A stretch of 64,000 bases of DNA from Porodaedalea pini (lineage: Eukaryota > Basidiomycota > Agaricomycetes > Hymenochaetales > Hymenochaetaceae). The stretch is from the NCBI GenBank assembly GCA_002794775.1, contig NBAY01000045.1, positions 1-64,000 on the forward strand. The letters run 5' to 3'. Below the pieces are notes generated by a model. It searched no databases. It had not been told where the DNA came from and worked only from the letters and a program-made list of their open reading frames with translations. The translations under genes and the position numbers were made by a program. Shown one piece after another: positions 22,157 through 34,403 of the stretch; the first letter of the stretch is position 1, and each line of letters opens with the position of its first letter.

Positions 22157-22992
22157 TGTAGCGATTAACCATTGCCTATGCGCCGGCCGAGTCTTTCTCC
22201 CCTCACTTACACTACTCCTTTGAATCCCTTTACCGGCCGCCAAACTTTACCATTTATTCATTCATAATTGGTGGCCGACTCTTCATTATAATTCTTGGTA
22301 TGGACACGATTGGACAGAGGGATGTTGCACGAACTCGATCAGCACATGGACAACTGACTCTTATGGGCACAGGTGGAAGGAATTAGGCGAGTAGGACAAG
22401 GATGTGGGATACAGGTGTGCAGTGGTGGGAGATGAAAGAGCAGGTTGGGGACTCCAACATCACTCCACAACAATTGGCTGCATGATGTGCGCAGACCGAT
22501 TGCCGACTCACTTTCACATCCATTCACACAGACTCGGCCGAGTCTTGCACTGCTTTCTCTGCTTCAGTTTAGTATAAATTCACAGTAGTTTGTATAGACA
22601 GAGAGACAGAGATAGAGAGATACGAGACAAGTACAGAGACAGACAGTTCCCTCTCCACCTCTAGACCGCAATCTACTATATGCATTACTACGCACTACTT
22701 GCCTGACTCTCATTCTGAAAACAGTATACACCGACCCTGTCACTGACTCTCAGAACTCCATCACCCAATCACCAAACGCCCTCGGCCACTGCCGCAAGTG
22801 CCAATTCTACCTGCCCGAGTCTTGGTCCAACCAGAATCCCGCACATATCTGTATCGCTGAGTCTTCATATCTCGAACCTCGCTCTACTTAGGTTGTCCCT
22901 CTCGGTATACCGAGTCACCGCAGTCCCCCTTGGGTCGATCACAAGCCGTAGCCCAAATTGCCCTTCGGATTAGAAGAGTCTGCACCTCTACA
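22157..22992 (+). mobile_element. Gy-A 5' LTR (copy A)
   Basis: Begins TGTAGCGATTAACC and ends GCACCTCTACA (836 bp). A TATA-like tagtataaattc lies near 22568, followed by gacag-rich sequence, as expected for a promoter and R region. It closely matches 47543-48370, mostly differing by transitions. The left flank (accgc) is not repeated after the 3' LTR. Confidence 0.93.
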
Positions 22993-22995
22993 CAT

Positions 22996-23007
22996 TGGAG
23001 CCCACCA
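22996..23007 (+). promoter_or_regulatory. Primer-binding site candidate (Gy-A)
   Basis: tggagcccacca starts three bases after the LTR. Starting with TGG (complement of CCA) fits a tRNA primer site. I cannot name the tRNA. Unlike Gy-B, I find no complementary stretch inside the LTR. Confidence 0.4.
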
Positions 23008-23068
23008 TGAGGGGGACAAGGTGCCTTGCCTAAGTACCAGGTCGACGTCTGAAGCTCCTCAGTGCTCT

Positions 23069-25575
23069 ATGCGCATACAAGCAAAGGTTCAGGAAGAACC
23101 AAGCAACCCACCACCACCACCCAGAGGACGGGGCTGAGGAAGACCAAGAGGACACCCACCAACCACAGCCACCCCACGAATCTTACACACTCCCAGAGAA
23201 GCATCCTCGTCACCTTTTCACCAATCTGGAACCACCAACCCAGAAAACACACTTCAAGACACCGAGCAACAACAGCCACCCTCAGTAACTGAACCAGAAC
23301 TCACTCAAGAATGAGGACAACCAGTCAAACCTAGAAGGATCTTACCTGATCTCATCAAAACCCCAATATCACTTCATATCCCAGGAAGCTTTGTAACTGG
23401 CAACAGGTCACATTTCAGCATCGCCAGTACACCACTCAGTCAGCAGGTTCAAAGACCCAGAGGAACACCTGAAAGCAAGGAAAGGAACCCAGGCCTCGAA
23501 GGATACAGGAGTCCAACAAGGGAACGAAGTCGCTCCAGATCTGAAGAAGTGGTCAGGAGACTGGTATCGCCAGGACCACGAGAATCGGCAATGCCATATC
23601 AAAACCAATCACTCGGATCGTTGTCACCCACAAGACCAGGGTCACCACTTAATTGGGGCAGACAAGCCATCAGAAGATGGATTGACGAACCTCTGATTCA
23701 AACAGGAGGACCAATAGAAGTACCAACAGAATGAAACTCCAAACCTGAGAATCCTACCCCTGACCAAGAAGAACAATCAACCCCAGAATCACCACAGAAT
23801 TGGTCCGAAACATCGGAGGAAGAACTAGTCCCGCCATCGCTGCCACCAACTCCAGAAGGATCGATACCTATTGCGATATCAAGGATCGCAGACCCATACC
23901 CAGAAACTTGCCCTTCGACTCCAGAACAGCCGAGAAGGACACCAACTCCACCCTCACGTGTACCCACACCGGCTCTGCTGACTTTCCATATTGTGGCGCC
24001 ACCAATAGTGAGAGCAGTCATGGCTAATTCTATTGCACAAGGATTGAGCCAAGGACCTTCACAAGCCCCACCAATGGCACCACCAACACAACCCATACCC
24101 AATGTAGCCAATCCTCTTCCAGACCTCGCCAAGTCTAGAAATCTCCCGATCACCAGACCAAATCCTCCAGTTCCAGAAGCAACAATGCCAAACAGACATG
24201 ACAAACGAGCACCAGCAATGAACGCCGATGTAGAACCAGAAGGGATCCCACGATTCTTCGAAGAGGTTAACATCTTAGGATCGAATGCAGGAATCACCAA
24301 TCTACAGAAAATCAATTGGGCATGTTACTATGCACCGGTACACAAGGAGTTACTATGGTCGACTCTCCCACAGGCATGACAAAATGATTTCGCGTCATTC
24401 AAAACAGCCGCCCTAGGCTTCTATCCGGCAGCAACGATAAGATACACTTACAGAGATCTAGTCAATTTCGTCGCCGAGAATTCCAACAAGGTTTTGATGA
24501 GCACGGCTGCCCTGGGAGAATACCATCGAAGCTTTATGCATATTACGTCATATCTAGTTCAAGAAGGAGTCATTTTGGATCTAGATCAAAGGCGGTTCTA
24601 TCGAGAAGGTCTAAACTGGCTCACCAATCAGCATCTTGAACAACAACTTCGGTTGGTTGACTTTCGACACCCAGCTGGCGTTCCTTGGGATATACCGGTA
24701 CTATACAATGAACTCGACCAACTTATAGCAGGAGGAGTCCTAGTAACTGGTCCTGGGGCGCAGCAAGGATATGCAGTACCGCAGTATGGAACATTCGGAT
24801 ACCCGCAGCGCCTCCATATTTTACTCAGCAACACATCACCGCAGCATCTGGACCATACACACTGACCCCCATCAAACGAGAGGACACAGAACTGAGCCTG
24901 CTCACACGCATGGTATCAGATTTACAAGCTGAGATACAGGATCTCTGGGGTGAAAGGAAGGAGGATTATCGAAGGCGAGACTACGATGATCAGTACGCTC
25001 GAGATCGGCTGTATGCCCATAACAAGCCACGGGAGTACCAGCGACCTGACGATTACAGATGGCCACGCGAAGAATACAGGGCACCTCTGAGAGGCCCACC
25101 CCCAGCCAGAAATATGCAGGTAAGGAATACAGGACCCCGAACATGTGCCATGTGCCACAGCACCGCACACCTGTTCAGAGACTGTACGATCAGGGACACA
25201 TTACTGAACCAACAATTACTGGCCTTGGATGCACAAGGATTTGTTGTAATGCCAGGAGGAACACGACTACCACCAGGACTGCAAGGCTCTTCTTTACTGG
25301 ATCAAATGAACTTGTACTATCATGACCACCCGAATGAGGTCCCTCCGGGTATGACTCTCCCAGTAGATATGACAGCACTATGAGATCCACCACTGCACCA
25401 AACGGCGAACCTGTTCGATACGTACTATCCCGCCATATCAGGACCAAGTATGTATACGCTGACCCAGCCATGTAAGGAGGAAGCCCATATCAAAGAAATA
25501 CAGGACGAATACATAGGGGAAGGAAGGAAGGTTCAGTTCGATGACACTAGCAACCCTCACATCCAGCACAGATGA
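23069..25575 (+). pseudogene. Gy-A gag with CCHC zinc knuckle
   Basis: ATG at 23069 opens a Pro-rich frame (MRIQAKVQEEPSNPPPPP); A'' has the matching ATG at 58836. Next come an Arg/Ser stretch, a Pro-rich linker (23750-24200), a conserved gag core (EGIPRFFEEVNILGSN to GVPWDIPVLYNELDQL, about 24240-24740) and a CCHC zinc knuckle (CAMCHSTAHLFRDC, 25147-25188). Gag packages the RNA into particles. TGA stops occur near 23311, 23732, 24378 and 25381, and a one-base shift near 24800 changes frame. Apart from these the frame runs on into protease, so gag-pol was probably one polyprotein. Confidence 0.85.
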
Positions 25576-25578
25576 TCG

Positions 25579-28500
25579 GTGAGGCTGGCAAATATAGGAA
25601 GGGCCAACTCTCCTTCACCTAAGCATATGATGAGGCCAACGAAAGAACGAGGGGAATGCAAACCAGCTATGGACTCGGGCATACCAGAAACAGAAACAGG
25701 CAAGGGAAAGGAGACAGAATCGGCAGAGCCCAAGACAAGCGAAGAATCAGTACCCAACTCTCAGCCACCAAGCGAGCCTACAGAAGTCCATGTAGCACCA
25801 CCACGGGAAAGGATGGAACCAAAGCCCGCACTTCCCAATCCTACAATAGACGTACAGAGGCCTCAGTTCAAATACAACACACCAGCTAACGACCCCGCAA
25901 TGGTCGATGCAGTATTTCACCAATTCTTGGATTCCACGGTGTCGATATCAGGTCAAGAACTGTTGGCAACTTTGCCAGAAGTCAGACGAAAGTGCAAGGA
26001 CATAATGACGGCCAAATGAAGTCCGATAAACCTCGAAGATGAAGGCATGGCCATGTACTCGGTAGGACCCAGGCCAGGATCGCCAGACGAGACAATGGAA
26101 AAGGAACCAGTCGCGCCAGCAACCGTACCAATTCGAGTCGTCAATGTATGGATGGATGGAAAGGTCGAGGTAGAAGGACTACTCGACACTGGAGCTTCAT
26201 TTATCGGACTATCGCAAAATGTGTGGAAGCATCTAGGATCGCTGACTCTGAACAATGAACGAATCACTATCGAAACAGCAGATGCGTCTAGGACACAATC
26301 GCTCAGACTAATACCACGACTCAGGATAGGACTCAGAGGATTCTCGGTACTTGTACAAGCACAGGTTGTACACCCAGCACCATTCGACATCCTACTCGGC
26401 TGACCATTCCTTGCACACTGCAAGGCTCGGTTGGTGGATATAGACATCAACAACCAGGTACTAGAACTAATCCACCCGGTAACAGAAGAAGATGTATCAG
26501 TTCCAACTCGAGAACGAACATGACAAAAGCAATCAGCCAAGGACGAGGATTTTTGATAGTCAATGAATTGGTACAATATCAACGAGACAAACCAGAGGCG
26601 CAACCATGCTATACCACAGATACCCCAGAGTCAAACACAGTACATATTTCTTTTGACAGACAGTCTATCGAGATCACCGTCACAGAAAAAGGAGGCATAA
26701 AACCAAAACAAAATATAGAAAACAACAAAACCCAAACAAACATCGCAACAGGACTATTCTCTATCAATCACCCATACAACAACAAATCTCTACTTCCTCG
26801 AACAAGTCAAACTCGCTGAACGACTCAACCCTTCTACAAATACAAGAAGGTCGCCGATCGTATAAAGCCGGTACCAACCACACTCCCTGAAGAATACTGA
26901 ATCACCAGGACACAGCACCCCGATCCTCTAAAGGACCTTCCAGATTTACCAACCCATCCGCTGCCATTCTCACCTGGGAAACGACTCACCCAGGAACGAT
27001 ACAACAAAATGGACATAGATCCAGCCAGATTCCTACTCCCTGAAGAAAAGGATCTTGCGTGGTGGGTTATTCAGACACAGGAAATGGTGTTCACATGGGA
27101 TGAAACAGAAAAGGGTGCACTCGACTACAATTACTTCACTCCAGTTCTTATCCCAATGATCGAGCATATTCCGTGGGTACTGAAGAATATTCCCATCCCA
27201 CCGGGGATATTCGACAGGGTCATCGCAATCATCAAAGACAAAATCATGTCTGGCGTTTACGAACCATCAAACTCATCGTATCGATCCAGGTGGTTCTGTG
27301 TAGTAAAGAAGGATGGAAAGTCACTGAGAATAGTCCACGATCTTCAACCACTAAACGCAGTCACAATATGAGATCCATCGGTGCTGTATCCAACTGAACA
27401 CATTGCTGAGTCTTTTGGTGGCCGATCCTGTTATACAACCCTGGACTTATTCGTAGTGTTTGACCAAAGAAAACTCGCCATATGAAGTAGGGACATAACG
27501 ACATTCCAGACGCCACTAGGAGCATTCTGACTCACATCGATTCCCATGGGGTATATGAAACTCCCAGCAAATCATGCATGCTGATGTCACATTCATCCTG
27601 AAGGATGAAATCCTGGACATGGTGTTCCCATACATTGACGATATACCCATAAAAGGGCCAGCCACACAATACGAGTTACAGGATGGATCATACAAGACCA
27701 TCCTGGAAAATTCGGGAATCCGCCGATTCATATGGGAACACCTAAATGACATCAACCGAGTCCTCCAAAGATTCAAAGTAGTTGGAGCGACTCTGTCCGG
27801 GAAGAAGTTGGTACTTGCTGCACCCAAAGCTGTGATAGTCGGCCACACCTGCAACTACTCAGGACGAGTCCCAGACGAAGCACGAGTCCAAAAAGTCATC
27901 AACTGGCCTCCTTGTGAAGACATTACCAATGTTTGATCATTCCTCAGAACTGCAGGAGTCCTCAGGCACTTTATCAATGACTTTGCTCGACTGGCATATG
28001 ACCTGAACCGACTCACCAGAAAAGACGTCCCCTTCTCATTCGGAAAACTCGAACAGCGATCGATAGACCAACTTAAGAAGGCAGTCGCCAAGTCTGGAGC
28101 CATCAGGCTGATCGACTACAAATGTGGGAGACCGGTCCAGCTCTGCATAGATTCGTCGATTCGAGGATACAGAGCGATTCTCTTACAGATCGGAGAAAAC
28201 AGAGAATGATTCCCAGCCCATTTTATGTCTGCAACATGGAACAAAAGAGAACAGAACTACTCACAGCCAAAAGTAGAACTGTTCAGCCTCATGAGGGCCC
28301 TCCACGATGCACGAATCTATCTAATAGGACTGGACCACTTCTACATTGAAGTCGACGCCAAGTACATTAAAGGCATGATCAACAACCCAGATATCCAGCC
28401 AAACGTGACGATCAACCAGTGGATCACTGGAATCTTATTGTTCCACTTCATGATTATCCATGTACCAGGCACTCGGCATACAGGCCCAGACGGACTCAGT

Positions 28501-30069
28501 CAGTGAAGGTGAGCAGACACCGACCCTCCAGATGACAAAAACTATGAGGAATGGATCGACAACCAGTATGCTTTCATATTCATAGCATACACTGGAGACA
28601 TTCCTCCCACTACTGACCCTCCCACCATTCCCTGGACAGCTGCAGCAGAATCGGCCGATCAAGAGTTGATAAAAATCAAAGAGTTTCTCAGCAACCCAAA
28701 GAAACCAGAAGACATGACAGACAACAAATTTTGACACTTCGTAACAAAGGCAACTCGATTTTTCGTCACAGATGGACAACTCTGGAGGAAACGGTACTCG
28801 GGACCACACCAACTTGTACTCGCACAAGATCACTGATTCTCAGTCATGCAGTCAGCACACGATGACCTGGGACACAAAGGATTCTTTTCAGTACAACTAC
28901 GAATCCACGATCAATTTTGGTGGCCCATGATGAGTTCCAACATACATTGGTTCCTGAAGATGTGTCACTTGTGCCAGACTCAGCAATTCACTCACGTACA
29001 AATCCCACCAAATGTTCCAACACCAGTGCCACTATTCGCCAGGGTACACATAGATGTGATGCTCATGCCTAAATCAGGGGGATTCAGGTATATCGTCCAG
29101 GCAAGAGACTCACTCACAGGCTACCCAGAATTCTGACTCTTACATGCTGATAACTCAAGATTGATCACGAACTTCATTTACCAGGACATCATATGCCGAT
29201 GGGGCTACATCCACGAGATCGTATCAGACAACGGTCCATCATTCGACGGCGAAGTAATCAGGATGTTGGCAAGATACAGAGTCCACAATATCTGAATCTC
29301 CCCCTACAACTCGAGAGCAAACGGAATTGTAGAGCGACACCACAGGGACCTTAGGGAAACACTGATGAAACTTGCTGGGAACAATGAAGCTCGATGGTCA
29401 CAACACGCATACCATGCCATATGGGCCGAGAGGATTACGATTCAGAAAGCAACGGGATATTCGCCATACTACATGGTCCATGGAGTCCAGCCGATCCTTC
29501 CATTCGACTTGGCTGAACAAATGTACATGTCACCAGTATACACATCGAAAGTATCCCAGTCAGAACTACTCACGGCATGAGCAAGGGCACTCCAGCGTCG
29601 ACCAGAAGACTTGAAATGAGTACACTCGGCAGTCATGCGTGCTCGCTTCAAATCAATCCAGCAATTCAAAAAACACTACCAAAACACAATCCAAGACTAC
29701 GACTTTGGCCCTGGAGCCCTGGTTCTGGTTTGAAATTCACAAATCGACATGGAACTAAGCCGAAAAGCCAAACCCAAATACCTCGGACTGATGGTAGTTG
29801 TTCGTCAAACAACTGGAGGATCGTACATACTCGCAGAACTCACAGGTGCCGTCTCGGCACTACAATACACAGCCTTCAGAGTTATCCCGTACCATCCCCG
29901 AGCAAACATATCGACCCCAGTCACCCAGATAGTTGAGCAAACCGATTCAGAACTCAACGATCTTGCCAACAAACATTCAAAAATCAAAGGGGAGGAGCTC
30001 AGTGCCAAGGATCGGCCACAACCAACAGAAATCCTCGACACCGACTCTGGAACCGAATCCGAATCATGA
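25579..30069 (+). pseudogene. Gy-A pol: PR-RT-RH-IN
   Basis: Order: linker; protease (LLDTGASFIGL, about 26180); RT (27009-27940; YIDDIPIKG near 27640); RNase H (28120-28506); integrase (28846-29560; HDDLGHKGF...CHLCQ zinc finger; HIDVMLMP, SDNGPSFDG and GIVERHH as the D, D, E residues); tail ending DTDSGTESES. No chromodomain is seen. TGA stops (for example 26403, 27371, 29136, 29578) sit where CGA is implied. A one-base insertion near 27556 and a shift near 26515 are absent from the A' or A'' copies. It cannot make a working polymerase. Confidence 0.9.
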
Positions 30070-30288
30070 TACCCCTTATTCTTTTTGATATTCATTCTCA
30101 TTCCATTTCCTTTCACACAGCAAACCCCTACTCTCAAAAACTTCAAAACCGCGAAATCCATGAAATGCAGTACTTTACCAAGCCTGGAAGGAAAAGCCAA
30201 GTCTTATACTTCCATTGTAAAGCACAGTGTAACGTGGTACCAACCATAGACTAAATTCCCTTAATAAATAACAAACACCAAAACTACC

Positions 30289-32393
30289 CTATTTTCTACC
30301 CTTCCCTTTTCCCTTCTTCTTCTTTTCCTTTTCTTCCTTCTCCTCCTGTTCTTGAACGGTCCGATAGTTAATGAAAGATTCCTTGTCAAGGAAGGGCATA
30401 GGTGGCAACCAGTCCTCAACCTCCTCGTATTCACCAAGACAACACGTAAGCTCATCAACACGAGCCTCATACGCTTCAAGACGACGATGAATGGCGGCCT
30501 GGCGCTCGCGAATCGACATGCAAGACTCGGCGACATTCCTAGCCAACGCCCTGACCAGGATGTCGATGGAAGCCACATCTGAGTAGTTGGGCACATCGCC
30601 GAACTGCCAGACTGTGCCGCCGATACCGATCGGGTCTGCCATGGAAAGCGCGAGAGGAGCGAGCTGGGTACCACCATGCTGCCCGTGGAACCTCTCGAAG
30701 ATGCAGCGCGCCTTATTCCACGAACAGCGGGTGCACCGCTGACTCTTGGGGACACCATCGCATGATGCACCCATGACAATGCAAGTGTCACAAGTGAGGG
30801 CAAACTGAACAGTCTGCCCTAGGTGTACCCCACCTCCAAGCAAATCTGGGTCCGGGCCATCAGAAATGGCCTCTTCGGGCTTCGCATCTCTCGCAGAGGA
30901 TGCACCCACAGCATGCAGAACCTTGGACGGACCAGGACAAGAAGGTCCTTCGTCGCTGCTGGATTCAACCACAACCGGCTTTCGCTTTGTCCCAGGCTTC
31001 ATAGGAGGGATGTTAGCTGCCACTGCCTCAGAACGCGTGTGCGAACCACCCACCTACATAGGAACAGTCAACCATGAAGATCAGGATCAGTACAGAAAGG
31101 AATGTTCACCTTCGTCACCTCACGTGGTATCTTTGTGGATGAGGTGCTTCCGCCGACTGTCGAAGGATCGGTTTTTACAGTCCCAGCCGGCACAGCCAGG
31201 AAGGAGAGGCAGAAGTCCTATGAAGGGGCGCGGCGGGCCCACCAGTACCTCAATGAGACACGGCACTTGCATCCGAACCAGCTTGAGGCAACGACACAGG
31301 AGAAACAACCTCCCCACTTTCTGCTCCCGAACATGTGAAGACAGGATGAGGGTGAGGCTGATGTGTACGCGATCCACGATGGGGAGGAGGCAGAATTGAA
31401 TGAGTAGGAGCAGAAGGGATCGCAGATGAAACCGGCAGAGGAGGACCGACCATACGTTGGAGTCAGCCCTGGAGCTCCTCGTCTGTCGCTGTAGGATACA
31501 GCACATGCAATGACTCACGCACGCCCCTCAGCTTTGCCGTGCACTCCTCCTTTTCCCGAGCCTGTTTGGCCACCAGGAGATCTGTACGCTCAAGCCAGAA
31601 TTGCGCCTCCTCCACAGCCTGTCTAGCATGCTCGGCGTCCTCACGAGCCCGATGCTCTACCCTCTCCTGGGACTCAGCAGCAGCGTGCGCACGCTCGGCA
31701 GCAATGAGCTCGCGTTTGCGCTTACGCTCAGCCACCTTCTCCTCCTCCTCAGCAATAAGGGACCGGAGATGCTTGGGCAGCATCTCCTCAGTCGCATTCT
31801 CCACCGCCTCCTCAGCCTCAGTCCGGAACATGTCCAAAAGGACGTCCATCATGGTAAAAGAAATATGGGTGGCTTTGGCGTGCTCAGAAACGCCACCCCA
31901 CACGGTAGAAAGGGAGCACTAGAAAAGGTGTATCAGAAGCAAAAACAAGAAAACAAAAAAAACAAGTGGTGCACCCAAGTAGCCCGCACATATGCCATCA
32001 CCTCCTCGCAAGCCTCTTCACTTGACTTCTCGAGATCGTCGAGAGCCAAGTTGAAGTCTTCCATACGTGACAAGAAAGGATCACGCTGGACAAGACTCGG
32101 CAGGACAGACTCAGCAGGGGGAATACCAACTTCACCAGCAGGTTCCCCCTCTCTGCCCACTTCTCTGCCCAATGAGGATGACGGTAGCTGCAATGGATGC
32201 GGGAGATCTGTGCCGACAAGCGTGCCTCCCACATCTCAGTTGCCGTCATCAGTTTCCTGTGAAAAACCAGGGGCCGCTGGCGCGTGATTGCTAGCCCCCA
32301 ACTTCTCCTGTGGCGGTGTCGAAGAACCCCCCCCCTATCCTTGGGAGATGCGGGGGTGCACGGGATGGTATCAGGAGTCGTAGCGTTGTCCAT
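30289..32393 (-). pseudogene. Spliced antisense accessory gene of Gy-A
   Basis: Lies between pol and ORF X and reads opposite to gag-pol. Exons on the minus strand: start near 32393 (MDNATTPDTIPCTPASPK); 32260-31980 (DVGGTLVGTDLPHPLQL); a coiled-coil exon 31903-31463 rich in Glu/Arg/Ala (ERKRKRELIAAERAHAAAE); an exon ending at a GT near 31112; and a last exon 31053-30289. The last exon has an acidic Ser stretch, a cysteine cluster (CDTC, C, CTRC, C in about 30 residues, at 30810-30700) and a Lys/Gly basic tail. The cluster may bind zinc or nucleic acid. A poly-G length change and a TGA near 32240 break it here. Function unknown; not env, as no membrane segment is seen. Confidence 0.7.
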
Positions 32394-33154
32394 CAAATGG
32401 GTAAGGTGAGATGGAGGAGGTGGTAGTAAAAAGTAGAGGGGGGCAAATTTCGAAAACTACAATGATCTTTACCAACAGGAATCACGCCCCCACGTTACCG
32501 GACCGGAACAAGCACCGTGATCGCACTCGAGAAGCACGACGTGGAACCCGGTCATTTCAAGATCACCAAAGTGCCTGAAACGGTTCCCGATGATCACACA
32601 CCTCAAAAGCCAATCACACGCAGATCCAGACCACACCAAATACAGCACGAACCCACTGATCACTCACAATGAACCCAGGCACACGCTGAACACCAGCAGC
32701 TAACTGCAAGCCTGCTCCTACCAAAAAGGGACCCCAAGGCACACAACACACAAATACTCAACGGAAAACGAACACCAAAGAAAATAACTACGCCAAACCA
32801 GGACCACAAAACAAAAATCACAACCGGCAATACAGAGACACGGACCGGTACCAAACACATGAAATATGAAACAGTGGACTAAAAAGACACACATCTGCCA
32901 ATCGACCAGCCGCCGACCATGAGAAAATGACACCATTGCTGTCATGAATCACCCACTGAAGGACCAACTAAAGCACGCAAATGAATCGCCCGAAACACAC
33001 AATGAATGCAAACTCTGCCGACTGATGGCATGTACAGAGAGGTCCACCTGATACAGACACACAAACGACTCAGGTGACGCAACTGTCCTTAAAAAGACAC
33101 GACATTACTGAAAGCAACAAAAAGAAAAAGAAACAACATCCGACCCTGCCCACA
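32394..33154. promoter_or_regulatory. Divergent intergenic region of Gy-A
   Basis: Sits between the starts of the antisense gene (-) and ORF X (+), and matches 9767-10526 of A'. No coding is supported. Its place suggests a two-way promoter; no clear TATA box on the X side (only ttaaaaagac near 33090). Confidence 0.4.
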
Positions 33155-33487
33155 ATGGAACATACCAACATTACGCCTCCCCATGTGATCGTCCTCAAGG
33201 GCATGGCACACTGCATGCCCAACCTGACACCTGGCGACCTTGCTCTGGCCAACCCTCGCCCGACGGGGGTCTTGCAGATAGTCGTGTTCGACCCGGCAAT
33301 GACCTCATTCGCCAAGTTCGTGGCGGAACTACTGTTCGCATTTGATAAGCTCATGCCCACAGACCCAACTCTGATATACGTGGCCTACACGTTCTGCACA
33401 CCCGAAATACAAGAGTGACTCTTGCAGTCACCTGCACTCGCTGGAGGTTCATGGTCTCAATTCTGCACCGCAGTCGCCATAGCCAGC
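33155..33487 (+). pseudogene. Gy-A accessory ORF X, 5' part
   Basis: ATG at 33155 opens EHTNITPPHVIVLKGMAHC, followed by FAFDKLMPTDPTLIYVAYTF and GGSWSQFCTAVAIAS. A TGA at 33416 replaces the Arg of the A' copy (EIQER). The frame is split after the codon for Ser in AIAS by Gy-B copy B1; the protein resumes at 46045 with PDCKGL. Together the two parts give a protein of about 290 residues with no recognised domain. It is in the same orientation as gag-pol, downstream of pol. Confidence 0.75.
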
Positions 33488-33930
33488 TGTTAGGACTTGA
33501 ACTTTCACCCTATCTTTTATTTTCCTTTTATCATTTATTTTCCTTTCATCATTTCTTTTCTTTTAACCGCCCTTTCTTATTATCTTAAATCATCCTTCCA
33601 ATCACTTCCCACACTCCTTTCACACGACCTTCATTTGTTCCATTCCCGCTCGTTAGGTAATGTTAGGTAATATAGTCTCACGGTCGTCGCTATAAGAGGC
33701 CTCAGGAATCGCATGAACTCCTTGTTCTGCTTTTCCTCTTACCTCCACGATGACCTAGGTGAGACTTGTCCCCCTTGTATTAGTTTAGACTTGTATTAAT
33801 CCTCTTACCTCCGCAACGACCTAGCCTGAGTAAAGCGTGTCCCAAGTCCACACTCGAGTATAGCACGTCTTAGATGACAGTCAGCTGAGGCCTGCCCAGT
33901 CCGAGCCGTCTCCCGGACTCCCGCCTAACA
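33488..33930 (+). mobile_element. B1 5' LTR
   Basis: 443 bp from TGTTAGGACTTGAAC to CCGCCTAACA. A TATA box (gctataagagg, near 33690) is followed about 33 bases later by gttctgctttt (near 33724), the likely transcript start. Sequence just after the LTR (33932-33942, aaaagcagaac) is complementary to that start. Confidence 0.95.
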
Positions 33931-34403
33931 TAAAAGCAGAACCACATCCAGGCTCATCCCCAGCATATGTCGTCGCTGGCGACTCGCCTTCACTTGGTCT
34001 AGAGGAGCATTCCCCTCGAAGGACTTGACGTGTAAACCCCCTAAATGACAACCCTCAACCCTGCCCAGATGTTTTTGGACGTTTGTGTATTACATAAACT
34101 TTACAACCGACTCTTCCCGACCCTGGCTCTCAGAATTAGCCTCTGGTGGAGCACGCATCTGACGTGGACATGGGTAACCAGGCGAGTACAAGCCTCAACA
34201 ACAATCTTGTTTGTAATCTCGCTTGGATCCTACCACCTCGTCATCAACTTCGCCGACAAACCCGTTCAACGCTGGCGTAACCCCAGATCAAACGCACAAC
34301 CAATCCCTGTCCCTCCGCCAACATCAAGATAGATCTCACTGATGAACAGCAATGGGCTCTACCTGCATCAGCCCGTTGGGATCCAGACTGACCAAGCTAC
34401 GTC

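Noticed and set aside
23698..24315. Open frame of 205 codons on the minus strand opposite Gy-A gag, Gly/Ser-rich
   Set aside because: It is the complement of a Pro-rich gag linker, which gives Gly/Ser-rich antisense frames. The matching strand of A'' is interrupted and there are no splice signals.
33936..34332. Upstream ORF in the Gy-B leader (about 95 codons, also in B2 at 39982-40290) as a separate gene
   Set aside because: It is similar in three copies, but equally so at the nucleotide level, and is broken in B0. It may be an uORF, yet nothing supports a protein function.
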